Assembly: GCA_031277475.1 (NCBI GenBank)
Contig: JAITMJ010000120.1
Span: forward strand, 1 to 33,341
Source of the DNA: Flavobacteriaceae bacterium
Lineage (GTDB): Bacteria; Bacteroidota; Bacteroidia; Flavobacteriales; Weeksellaceae
DNA length: 33,341 nucleotides
Direction: 5' to 3'
A program made the translations under genes and the position numbers. Shown piece by piece: positions 1-7,008 of this stretch. Under the pieces are notes generated by a model that ran no database searches, was not told where the DNA came from, and saw nothing but the letters and a program-made list of their open reading frames with translations. Each line of letters opens with the position of its first letter. Position 1 is the first letter of the stretch.

Positions 1-348
1 ATTAATGTAAAATACGAAGCCAACGAACCGGATGGACGGCAATTTGTGCTAAACGGTTTGAAAAAGAATATTTACGAAATAGATTTGGGAACTTATGAAT
101 TTGATTTTTCAAGAGAAAATGAGTTCATAGAATTTAACGAGTATATCGGTCCGCCAAAAAGTATATTTTCTACCGTGCTTCCTACGGATTGGCTAAATTA
201 CGACACTTCCGGAAGTTTTACCATTACAAAACATGAGGTAATAGACGGACATAAAGTTACAAAAGGAACCATAAATTTAAACGCTTACGAAAACGGCACA
301 TTAATAAAATCTTTCCAAAACGCACCTTTCGAACTTTCGGATAATTAG
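1..348 (+). CDS. C-terminal part of an unknown protein (5' end outside window)
   Basis: The frame is open from the first base of the window to the TAG at 346-348, so at least 115 codons are the tail of a longer gene; an internal GTG at 46 is probably not the start. The residues alternate polar and hydrophobic in a way that suggests beta strands, with aromatic-rich stretches, and there is no cysteine, membrane segment or motif I recognise. It reads toward ftsZ but is separated from it by about 620 bp, and it does not look like FtsA or FtsQ, the usual ftsZ neighbours. Function unknown. I am fairly sure it is coding because codon use and third-position bias match the neighbouring genes. Confidence 0.6.
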   Translation: MNVKYEANEPDGRQFVLNGLKKNIYEIDLGTYEFDFSRENEFIEFNEYIGPPKSIFSTVLPTDWLNYDTSGSFTITKHEVIDGHKVTKGTINLNAYENGTLIKSFQNAPFELSDN

Positions 349-967
349 TTCTTCCTTAAAAAAAAACACATCTCACCCAGTGCAAAGCGAAAAATTTTTC
401 GGGAAAAAACAAGTGAAAAATAAAACAAATCTATGAAAATCCGTGTAATCTGCGGAAAATCTATCGTCTCTAATCTTCCCATTCGTCTCCCTGAGCAATA
501 TTATCCAGAGCCTATCGAAAGACTTTTCAAAAGAATCTGCGAAAATCTTGTGAAAATCTATCATCTGCGTGCAAAAAAAATCTTTTCTCTTTTTTCTTTA
601 ATTTTTTTGTCTTTTATAAAAAATTATTCCCTAATTTTGTTTCCATTAACCAAAAAAATACCAACCGCACGCAAGAAATCCGCGATGTATATGAAGAAAT
701 TCTCAACATCCCTGAAGAAACTTCCAACATCTTTAAAGAAACCATCGGTATCTTTAAATAAAATTCCCTCCCTCTTAAAGAAACTATCGTTATCCCCAAA
801 GAAACCCTCAATGTATTTGAGAAAATTTTTAATGTCCTTAAAGAAACTGCCAATATCTTTGAGGAAGTTTCTAATGTATTTAAAAAAACACCAATATCTT
901 CAAATAAATTCCCGATATCTTTTAGTATTTTTGAACTTTCAAACTTTCAACTTTCAACTCAAAACCT
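349..967. other. Long spacer upstream of ftsZ
   Basis: No convincing gene. From the left it holds a perfect 14-bp palindrome (CGAAAAATTTTTCG, 388-401), a stretch at about 430-575 with repeated words of the type AATCTGCG/GAAAATCT that resembles decayed Bacteroidetes intergenic repeats, an AT-rich stretch, the 21-bp repeat array at 675-926, and short ACTTTCAA-type repeats at about 934-957 just before ftsZ. A TATTTTTG box (926-933) fits the -7 consensus and is the best candidate for an ftsZ promoter, but I see no good -33 box. Long open frames here exist on both strands because a 21-bp period preserves reading frame; I do not treat them as genes. Confidence 0.6.
675..926 (+). repeat. Degenerate 21-bp tandem repeat array, about 12 units
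   Basis: Starting at 675 the sequence divides without indels into 21-bp units (675, 696, 717, 738, 759, 780, 801, 822, 843, 864, 885, 906). The approximate unit is GAAACTNNCAATATCTTTRAA. In the frame starting at 675 the unit reads as a seven-residue pattern, E-[TI]-x-N-[IV]-F-[KE], interrupted once by TAA at 759-761. Later units are more degenerate. Several units contain a TATCTTT[GA] or TATTTG string close to the Bacteroidetes -7 box. It is either a decayed coding repeat or a regulatory/structural array in front of ftsZ. Confidence 0.75.
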
Positions 968-2818
968 ATGGAAAACACATTCTCCTTTGATATGCCAAAA
1001 GGAACCTCGTCCATCATCAAAGTAATCGGAGTCGGCGGTGGCGGAAACAACGCCTTGAAATATATGTACGAAAAAGGAATCCACGGTGTAGATTTCGTAA
1101 TCTGCAATACCGATGCACAAGCGTTGGACAACAATCCCGTGTCCAACAAAATCCAACTCGGAATCACTATCACCGAAGGTCTCGGCGCAGGCGCAGACCC
1201 GGAAGTCGGCGAAAAAGCCGCAATAGAAAGCATTGAAGAAATAAAATCGGTTTTGGGACAAAACACCAAAATGGTTTTCATCACCGCAGGAATGGGCGGC
1301 GGAACAGGAACCGGAGCAGCACCCGTCATCGCAAAAACCGCAAAAGATATGGGAATTCTCACCATCGCCATCGTAACTGTTCCTTTCAGTTTTGAAGGAA
1401 AAAGACGATTAGACCAAGCTGAAAGCGGTTTGGAAAAACTTCGCGGAAATGTGGATTCTTTAATTGTAATTAATAATGATAAACTTCGGCAACAGTTCGG
1501 AAATCTCGGTTATAAACAAGGTTTTGCAAAAGCCGACGAAGTTCTCACCAACGCCGCAAAAGGAATGGCAGAAGTCATTACCGGATATTTTGACATAAAC
1601 GTTGATTTCCGCGATGCAAAATCCGTTCTGGAAAATTCGGGAACCGCGCTGATGTCCACAGGAACGGCTTCCGGCGAAAACAGAGCGGAAGAAGCCGTAA
1701 AAAATGCATTGGATTCTCCGCTGTTGAACGACAATAAAATCACCGGAGCCAAAAAAGTACTCGTTTTGATTCGAAGCGGAAACAAGGACGAAAAGGAAGC
1801 AACTATGGATGAAATCGGTTTAATCAACGATCATATCCAAAGAGAAGCGGGAAATACGGCGGACATTATTCCGGGAATCGGAGCCGATGAAGAATTGGGC
1901 GATGCCGTCAGCGTAATGGTGATTGCCACAGGTTTTTCAAAAGACAACCAAAAACATTCCGGACCTGCGGAAAAAATAAAAATCAATCTCCACGATACGT
2001 TAGACGAAAAACCTACGCATTTCAAACCCGAAAGCCCCCTTTCCCCCGAAGGGGAGAACAATAATGAATATGAAACCATAGCGGAAAATAAAACTTCCGA
2101 AAGCACCAAAACAAGAGAAAATACTTTTTCTTTCGTTTCTAAAAAGACAAACAACGGAACTCAAAACATTGGTGATTTTAATAATGAAACGAATATTCTC
2201 TATTCGGAAGAAATGGATATTGAAGAAAATGACGAGCAATCTTTCGATTTGTTTTCTTATGAAGACGAAGAAGAAAAATCCAATGTGGAAGCCGAATCTT
2301 TTAGTTTTGAAACCGAAAAAACCGAACCCGAACATTCCGCAACCGGTGGAAAAGGTATTGATTTTTTCATTAATGAACCGATTAATGAACCCGCCGATGA
2401 AATTTTTGCCGATGAAATCTCGGAAAACGTTGTTGTAGAGGCAAATACAAACGAAATTTCCGAAAAACCGGAAGATCCCCGACCGATAGAATTTCTTTTT
2501 GATGAACCCGAAAACGAAACCATTGCGGAAAACACCGAAATTGCGGAAGAACAATCGCCGGAATTTACGTTCATCAACAAAAATTCCGATTCCGAAAAAG
2601 TGGCGGAAAGACGCAACAAATTGAAAGAATTTAACTCGAGATATTTCGTGGTGGACGAAGAAAGCGAGTTTGAAAGCGTGCCGGCGTTCAAGAGAAAAAA
2701 CATCGCCATCGAAAAGCAAAACGCGTCCGAACAGCAAATCAATTCTTTTCTTTCCGAAACCGAAACCGGACAAGTTCAACTTCGAGAAAACCGTTTTTTG
2801 AATAAGGATGTGGATTGA
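968..2818 (+). CDS. ftsZ: Cell division protein FtsZ
   Basis: Tubulin-like GTPase that polymerises at midcell into the Z ring and recruits the divisome. The 616-aa protein starts with the GTP-binding core: the GVGGGGNN loop (21-28), the tubulin signature GGGTGTG (110-116), then the T7-loop/C-terminal subdomain to about residue 320. Residues of about 325-580 form a long, acidic, low-complexity linker rich in E, N, T and F. The end carries the Flavobacteria-type conserved tail beginning PAFKRKNI and finishing NRFLNKDVD, presumably the FtsA-binding peptide. The ATG at 968 lies just before the first conserved strand and is preferred. No ftsA or ftsQ lies directly upstream, which is unusual because the dcw order ftsQ-ftsA-ftsZ is common in this phylum. 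Confidence 0.97.
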   Translation: MENTFSFDMPKGTSSIIKVIGVGGGGNNALKYMYEKGIHGVDFVICNTDAQALDNNPVSNKIQLGITITEGLGAGADPEVGEKAAIESIEEIKSVLGQNTKMVFITAGMGGGTGTGAAPVIAKTAKDMGILTIAIVTVPFSFEGKRRLDQAESGLEKLRGNVDSLIVINNDKLRQQFGNLGYKQGFAKADEVLTNAAKGMAEVITGYFDINVDFRDAKSVLENSGTALMSTGTASGENRAEEAVKNALDSPLLNDNKITGAKKVLVLIRSGNKDEKEATMDEIGLINDHIQREAGNTADIIPGIGADEELGDAVSVMVIATGFSKDNQKHSGPAEKIKINLHDTLDEKPTHFKPESPLSPEGENNNEYETIAENKTSESTKTRENTFSFVSKKTNNGTQNIGDFNNETNILYSEEMDIEENDEQSFDLFSYEDEEEKSNVEAESFSFETEKTEPEHSATGGKGIDFFINEPINEPADEIFADEISENVVVEANTNEISEKPEDPRPIEFLFDEPENETIAENTEIAEEQSPEFTFINKNSDSEKVAERRNKLKEFNSRYFVVDEESEFESVPAFKRKNIAIEKQNASEQQINSFLSETETGQVQLRENRFLNKDVD

Positions 2819-2869
2819 GGAACTTATTCGGCAGATTGAAAATGTGCTTTCGCTAAAAATATATTTAAA

Positions 2870-2930
2870 TCCGTCGTCTTTTTTTAATGCAAGGCACACC
2901 ATATTTTTATCCCTATTTTTAGAAAATCAA
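2870..2930 (+). repeat. Copy 1 of a dispersed intergenic sequence
   Basis: This piece of the ftsZ-kbl spacer is recognisably similar to 28486-28548. Shared blocks are CCGTC, a T-run followed by TTAAYGCAA, and CACCATATTTTTATC / CGCCATATTTTTATC, then a second T-run and GAAAA. Copy 2 lies within a longer inverted-repeat-bounded segment. Here the ends are missing, so this is a partial or decayed copy. Confidence 0.5.
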
Positions 2931-2941
2931 AAAAAATAAAT

Positions 2942-4138
2942 ATGCTACCCGAAAAATTTTTAAATCACCTTCAAACCGAACTTCGAAACATTGATAATGA
3001 AGGACTTTACAAAAAAGAACGCATCATCACGTCTCAACAATCCGCCGAAATTACAGCCAACGGAAAAACGCTTCTGAACTTTTGTGCGAACAATTATTTG
3101 GGACTTTCCAACCATCCCGAAGTGATGAAAGCCTCCCAAAAAATGATAGATTCTCGCGGCTACGGAATGTCGTCCGTACGGTTTATTTGCGGAACTCAAG
3201 ATATTCATAAACAATTGGAAGAAAAAATTTCCAAATTTCTGGGAATGGAAGACACCATTTTGTATGCCGCGTGTTTTGATGCAAACGGAGGCGTTTTCGA
3301 GCCGCTGTTTTCTGAAGAAGATGCCATTATTTCCGATGAACTCAACCACGCTTCCATTATTGACGGTGTTCGGCTTTGCAAAGCGGAACGCTATCGCTAC
3401 AAAAACAACGATATGGCGGATTTGGAAACCCAACTGAAAACGGCTTCCGAAAAAAATCATCGTTTCAAAATCATCGTAACCGACGGTGTTTTTTCGATGG
3501 ACGGAATGGTTGCCGATTTAAAAAACATTTGCGATTTGGCGGAAAAATACGGCGCACTCGTGATGGTTGACGATTCTCATGCCACAGGATTTATCGGAAA
3601 AACCGGTCGCGGAACGCACGAAGCAAACGATGTGATGGGAAAAATAGACATCATCACTTCCACTTTGGGAAAAGCGTTGGGCGGTGCTTTGGGCGGTTTC
3701 ACATCGGGAAAAAAAGAAATTATTGATATGCTCAGACAGCGTTCCAGACCGTATCTGTTTTCAAATTCTTTGGCTCCCGGAATCGTAGGTGCCGCAATGA
3801 AAGTGATTGATATGATTTCCGAAAATACTTCGCTCCGAGATAAAGTGATGGCAAACGCGGAATATTTTCGTAACGAAATGAAAATCAGAGGTTTTAATAT
3901 TCCCGACGGCGATGCGGCAATAGTTCCCGTGATGTTGTATGATGCTCCGCTTTCGCAAAAAATGGCGGAAAAACTGATGGATGAAGGCATTTACGTCATC
4001 GGATTTTTTTATCCCGTAGTTCCGAAAGGAAAAGCAAGAATTCGGGTTCAACTTTCCGCAGCGCACACGAAAGAGCATTTGGATAAAGCCATTGCCGCTT
4101 TTGAAAAAGTAGGAAAAGAATTGGGAGTGATTAAATAG
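2942..4138 (+). CDS. kbl: Glycine C-acetyltransferase (2-amino-3-ketobutyrate CoA ligase)
   Basis: PLP-dependent alpha-oxoamine synthase that, with threonine dehydrogenase, converts 2-amino-3-oxobutyrate and CoA to glycine and acetyl-CoA in threonine breakdown. The 398-aa length is standard. Visible motifs are [12 protein letters not shown] near 48-59, the PLP-associated DDSHATGF (210-217), and [12 protein letters not shown] with the Schiff-base lysine K244, the position used in the E. coli enzyme. The C-terminal [10 protein letters not shown] is typical of the family. Serine palmitoyltransferase and KAS-type relatives share the fold, but [11 protein letters not shown] and the [10 protein letters not shown] segment favour Kbl. 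It is about 120 bp after ftsZ with no functional link; no tdh gene is visible. Confidence 0.93.
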   Translation: MLPEKFLNHLQTELRNIDNEGLYKKERIITSQQSAEITANGKTLLNFCANNYLGLSNHPEVMKASQKMIDSRGYGMSSVRFICGTQDIHKQLEEKISKFLGMEDTILYAACFDANGGVFEPLFSEEDAIISDELNHASIIDGVRLCKAERYRYKNNDMADLETQLKTASEKNHRFKIIVTDGVFSMDGMVADLKNICDLAEKYGALVMVDDSHATGFIGKTGRGTHEANDVMGKIDIITSTLGKALGGALGGFTSGKKEIIDMLRQRSRPYLFSNSLAPGIVGAAMKVIDMISENTSLRDKVMANAEYFRNEMKIRGFNIPDGDAAIVPVMLYDAPLSQKMAEKLMDEGIYVIGFFYPVVPKGKARIRVQLSAAHTKEHLDKAIAAFEKVGKELGVIK

Positions 4139-4179
4139 AAGAATTCAAATCAAGAAATTATAAGCAATTATAAATTAAT

Positions 4180-4209
4180 CATAACTTCATCACCTCATAA
4201 CTTCATCAC
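4180..4209 (+). repeat. Two-copy short direct repeat just before menA
   Basis: CATAACTTCATCAC occurs twice (4180-4193 and 4196-4209), separated by CT, and ends eight bases before the menA start codon. It is one of several short slippage-like repeats placed immediately upstream of start codons in this window. Confidence 0.7.
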
Positions 4210-4216
4210 TTAAAAA

Positions 4217-5143
4217 ATGAATTGGATTAAAGCCGTACGTTTACGCACACTTCCGCTTTCTTTGAGCGGAATTATCACCGGATCTTTCATCGCAAAATGG
4301 AGGCTGGATTCCGAAGGAAATTTTTGGAATTGGGAAATTTTCGCACTCGCTATTTTGGTAACGTTGCTTTATCAAATTTTATCAAACCTCGCCAATGATT
4401 ACGGAGACGGCATAAAAGGAACCGACAAAAACAGAGCAAACGAAGCCGAAACCAGAGCTGTGGCTTCCGGAAAAATCTCCGCAAAACAAATGCGAAATGC
4501 GGTAATTTTGTTGGCGGTTTTATCTTTGGTAGCAACCGTCGTTTTGCTGTATTTCGCATTTTATCCCAATTTTATCAAGGAATTTTGGATTTTTATTTCG
4601 CTCGGGATTGCGTGTATTTTGGCGGCAATCGGCTATACCATCGGAAAAAAACCTTACGGATATTTGGGTTTGGGTGATGCGATGGTTTTCATTTTTTTTG
4701 GATTGGTTTCCGTGTGCGGAAGCTATTTTCTCTTCACAAAATCTTTGGATTGGGACGTTCTTTTGCCGGCTTCCGCCATCGGATTGATGAGTGTTTCCGT
4801 ATTGAATCTCAACAATATGCGCGACATTGAAAGCGACCGCGAAAGCGGAAAAAAAACGTTGGCTTTGCGTTTGGGATTCAGAAATGCGATGATTTATGAA
4901 GTCGTTTTGTTACAACTTCCGCTGTTATTAATTTTAATATTTCTCGGTTTGAACGATTTTTTCCGAAACGGAAATTATTATCCCTTTATGGTAATGATTT
5001 TGCTGTTTCCGATGATGTCCCTTCGGCGAAAAATTTTAAAAACAAAAGAACCCAAAGCATTAGATCCTTTCCTGAAACAAGTCGGAATTATGACTTTGAC
5101 GATGGCAATTTTGCTGGCTTTCGGATTGAATTATTTTCAGTAA
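4217..5143 (+). CDS. menA: 1,4-dihydroxy-2-naphthoate polyprenyltransferase
   Basis: Integral membrane UbiA-family prenyltransferase that attaches the polyprenyl side chain to 1,4-dihydroxy-2-naphthoate, giving demethylmenaquinone. The 308-aa protein has about eight or nine hydrophobic helices. The first Asp-rich motif is NDYGDGIKGTD (about residues 60-70) and the second NNMRDIESDRESGKKTLA (about residues 198-215), both needed for Mg-diphosphate binding. The opening WIKAVRLRTLPLSLSGIITG is characteristic of MenA rather than UbiA. It supplies menaquinone, which a respiratory complex I (nuoN is in this window) would use as electron acceptor. No other men gene is adjacent. Confidence 0.93.
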   Translation: MNWIKAVRLRTLPLSLSGIITGSFIAKWRLDSEGNFWNWEIFALAILVTLLYQILSNLANDYGDGIKGTDKNRANEAETRAVASGKISAKQMRNAVILLAVLSLVATVVLLYFAFYPNFIKEFWIFISLGIACILAAIGYTIGKKPYGYLGLGDAMVFIFFGLVSVCGSYFLFTKSLDWDVLLPASAIGLMSVSVLNLNNMRDIESDRESGKKTLALRLGFRNAMIYEVVLLQLPLLLILIFLGLNDFFRNGNYYPFMVMILLFPMMSLRRKILKTKEPKALDPFLKQVGIMTLTMAILLAFGLNYFQ

Positions 5144-5265
5144 AAGCGTTAAAAAATCTAAATGTTTTTTAGGTAGCATTAGAAATCACACGGCATAATA
5201 TATTCATTATCAGTATATTTTTCATATTAATCCTTTGAATAAGTAAGTTTATAATTTAAAGTTTC

Positions 5266-5297
5266 GTTGCAATCTGCAGCCTAATTTTCTATATTTG
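5266..5297 (+). promoter_or_regulatory. Probable promoter of the NlpC/P60 gene
   Basis: A TATATTTG -7 box at 5290-5297 is preceded, after a 20-bp spacer, by GTTG (5266-5269) as a weak -33 element. The ATG follows 18 bp after the -7 box. The match to the Bacteroidetes consensus TTTG-N19-21-TAnnTTTG is good at -7 and partial at -33. Confidence 0.55.
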
Positions 5298-5315
5298 TGC
5301 AGAAAAAATGATTAA

Positions 5316-5852
5316 ATGAAAAATCGGATTTTGATTATACTCCTTTCCTTGCTGGTCCTTTCCTGCGGAACGCGCCGAAATGTATCGAAAAGAAATACAT
5401 CTATTAAAACGGTAAAAAAAACGAGTAATCTAAAAATTTTAAATTCCGATTATTCCGGAAAAACGCCGTCCAACGTTGTCAAACTTTTAAAAGATGCCGA
5501 AAAATATCTCGGAACACCATACAAATACGCCGGAAATACCGCTTCCGGTTTTGATTGTTCAGGATTTACCTGCAAAGTTTTTGCAGAAAATAAACAGACT
5601 TTGCCGAGAAGATCTCAAGATCAGGCGAAGGAAGGACACGAAATCAATATCAAAAATGTGAAGCCCGGAGATTTGTTGTTTTTTGCGACTTCGGGCGGAA
5701 AGTCGGTTTCACATGTCGGCATTGTTCATGACATCGGAAACAACGGCGAAGTGAGATTTATCCACGCTTCCACATCAAAAGGTGTTGTTATTTCGTCGCT
5801 CAACGAAAAATATTGGAACAATGCCTATCTTTTTGCGAGAAGAATTTTGTAG
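5316..5852 (+). CDS. NlpC/P60-family cell-wall endopeptidase, lipoprotein
   Basis: Predicted envelope-anchored cysteine peptidase cleaving peptide cross-links or stems of peptidoglycan (D-iGlu-mDAP type in the family). The 178-aa product opens with a lipoprotein signal, LLVLSCG, with the acylated cysteine at residue 17, followed by a basic Ser/Thr/Lys linker to about residue 50. The NlpC/P60 domain covers about 54-177, with nucleophile C81 in FDCSGF, catalytic H133 in VSHVGI and H150 in FIHAS; all three are present, so it should be active. The domain is minimal, with no SH3 or LysM module. It is monocistronic with its own promoter and a long gene-poor region behind it. Confidence 0.9.
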   Translation: MKNRILIILLSLLVLSCGTRRNVSKRNTSIKTVKKTSNLKILNSDYSGKTPSNVVKLLKDAEKYLGTPYKYAGNTASGFDCSGFTCKVFAENKQTLPRRSQDQAKEGHEINIKNVKPGDLLFFATSGGKSVSHVGIVHDIGNNGEVRFIHASTSKGVVISSLNEKYWNNAYLFARRIL

Positions 5853-5931
5853 CCAAAACCTTGTCAAATCCTGAATAATTCTAAATTAAATTCAGAATAA
5901 AGATTAAAATTATCATTTTTTTCTGATTTTT

Positions 5932-6054
5932 TTATTCTGTTTTAGGGACTTTTGCGACTGTTACGACTTTTGCTTTTCTTAAACCTTCAAGGTTTTTATA
6001 TATTTTCTGGGGAGCCGTTTTATAGGGCGTTTGCTGACTTTTTTGTTTAAAAGA
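5932..6054 (-). pseudogene. Open remnant (about 40 codons) downstream of inverted-repeat arm A
   Basis: On the minus strand a 40-codon open stretch without a start codon begins SFKQKSQQTPY and ends KVVTVAKVPKTE before TAA. It lies just past the end of arm A. The equivalent place after arm B begins ATG-TTG-AAT and reads MLNLFKQKKQ, so both look like 5' ends of the same ancestral gene; here the ATG has been deleted. No family recognised. The small size and missing start make it a relic, not a gene. Confidence 0.35.
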
Positions 6055-6157
6055 GTACAACAAATTAAAAAACGTCTGTATTTAGGGAGAATCCCTGTTT
6101 TGCACCGCCACAGAGATACAAAATAGTTGATAATATAATGCAGACAAAAGCAAATAA
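6039..6157 (-). repeat. Inverted repeat arm A (pairs with 6598-6730)
   Basis: Read on the minus strand from 6157 down, this segment aligns with 6598-6730 on the plus strand over its full length, with about three quarters of positions identical and a 9-bp gap near the outer end. Shared blocks include CATTATAT, AACTATTTTGTAT, GGCAAAAC / TGCAAAAC, TTTTTTAATTTGTTGTA / TTTTTTGATTTGTTGTA and TTTTAAACAAAAAA. Both arms carry a promoter-like pair (TTTTG, 19 bp, TATTTTG in arm A) pointing outward, away from the 440-bp interior. Confidence 0.75.
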
Positions 6158-6295
6158 TTTTGAGAAATTTTTCCCTCATCTCGCCACGTTTGAGCGGTTC
6201 TTCGAGAGATTTTTTGAGTGAACTTTGTTGAGAATTTCGTCGATTTTTGAGATTAAAGAGTCAAATTGCTCTTTTGAAAAGATTACTATTTCCAT
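6158..6295 (-). pseudogene. Relic of a HTH (excisionase/MerR-like) DNA-binding protein
   Basis: From ATG at 6295 the minus strand reads MEIVIFSKEQFDSLISKIDEIL, the usual start of small helix-turn-helix proteins carried on Bacteroidetes mobile elements. After a frame change the other frame continues KISRRTAQTWRDEGKIS, matching the recognition-helix core (SKRTLQTWRDEGKI type) of HTH_17-like proteins. The section between these is too short, and the gene stops exactly where inverted-repeat arm A begins, so it has an internal deletion, a frameshift and a lost 3' half. It is non-functional and evidence of an integrated element. Confidence 0.6.
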
Positions 6296-6361
6296 AAATA
6301 TTTTTGATTTTTAAAATTTATGGAGCAAAATTGGATAAAAGAAAAAAGTCCAAAAGTCCTG

Positions 6362-6386
6362 AAACGGTCTTTTGAGACCTTTTTTA
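6362..6386 (+). terminator. Small rho-independent terminator-like hairpin
   Basis: GGTCT-TTTG-AGACC (6366-6379) forms a perfect 5-bp stem with an upstream A-run and a downstream T-run on the plus strand. It lies in the interior of the inverted-repeat scar, with no intact plus-strand gene before it. Confidence 0.45.
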
Positions 6387-6438
6387 TTTAAAATATTATA
6401 AATCAATGATTTAAAAAATAAAATAAATTGGTAATTTC

Positions 6439-6597
6439 TTACAATAATTTATCCAAATGGATGCGTTTATGACTTTTCGGACATTTTTCCAATTTGGATG
6501 GCGTTAAAATTGTTCGCACCGAATCCGGACTGATTTCTCTACCGTCTTTATCAATAAAATTATTGTAAATCAATGCTACAAAATCGTGGGCAAAGAA
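6439..6597 (-). pseudogene. C-terminal fragment of an unrecognised protein
   Basis: A 52-codon minus-strand stretch with no start codon, beginning FFAHDFVALIYNNF, passing through GREISPDSVRTIL and ending HKRIHLDKLL before TAA. The composition is protein-like (charged, soluble, clean stop), but the 5' end breaks off precisely at inverted-repeat arm B. I do not recognise the family. It is probably the last part of a mobile-element protein that lay upstream of the HTH gene on the same strand. Confidence 0.4.
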
Positions 6598-6730
6598 TTA
6601 TTTTGCTTTCGGTTACATTATATCTCAAACTATTTTGTATTTTTGTAGAGGGGCAAAACAAGGATTTAGCCCGAATATACGGAAGTTTTTTGATTTGTTG
6701 TATCTATGTTGAATCTTTTTAAACAAAAAA
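6598..6730 (+). repeat. Inverted repeat arm B (pairs with 6039-6157)
   Basis: Plus-strand partner of arm A. It contains TTTCG, a 19-bp spacer and TATTTTG, a plausible Bacteroidetes promoter directing transcription rightward, toward the small ORF at 6706 and nuoN. Relative to arm A it keeps an extra 9 bp including an ATG. Confidence 0.75.
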
Positions 6731-6783
6731 AACAGATAGTTTTCATAAATAAAGGCTATTCCGGAAGTATAGCAAAATCCTGA
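6706..6783 (+). CDS. Possible 25-aa ORF in arm B
   Basis: ATG at 6706 to TGA at 6781-6783, starting MLNLFKQKKQIVFI. It begins inside arm B, about 60 bp after the promoter-like boxes. The similar start FKQK in the remnant beyond arm A suggests both are truncated 5' ends of one ancestral gene. More likely a relic than a functional peptide. Confidence 0.2.
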   Translation: MLNLFKQKKQIVFINKGYSGSIAKS

Positions 6784-6878
6784 AGGGATGAAATGATTAC
6801 GGAAATGATATTTAAAGATGTTGAAAATCGGTGCCTTTTTAGAAAATCGTATAAAACATTTTATTAATCAAATAAATT

Positions 6879-6974
6879 ATGATTATATATCCAATACTTA
6901 TCATTTTTTTAGCCGCAATTTGGGCGGTATTAAACTTTCAAATTCCGTTAATCGCAGAAAACGTAAATAATTAA
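6879..6974 (+). CDS. Possible 31-aa single-span membrane peptide upstream of nuoN
   Basis: ATG at 6879 to TAA at 6972-6974 gives a 31-aa peptide, MIIYPILIIFLAAIWAVLNF followed by a polar tail ending ENVNN. About 20 residues form one hydrophobic helix. It ends 34 bp before the nuoN ATG on the same strand, close enough for co-transcription. Short subunits exist in some membrane complexes, but I know no such partner for NuoN. A chance ORF in AT-rich DNA cannot be excluded. Confidence 0.35.
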   Translation: MIIYPILIIFLAAIWAVLNFQIPLIAENVNN

Positions 6975-7008
6975 AATCTTTAAAATCATCAAATATCAAT
7001 TATAAGAA

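Noticed and set aside
433..990. 185-codon open frame over the pre-ftsZ spacer
   Set aside because: Its openness is explained by the 21-bp period, which keeps any stop-free frame open. It runs past the ftsZ start and has an implausible Lys/Leu/Ser composition.
2000..2902. 300-codon minus-strand frame opposite the ftsZ linker
   Set aside because: Shadow of the skewed codon use (GAA/AAA/TTT) of the linker. It is Phe-rich with no motif, and ftsZ on the other strand is certain.
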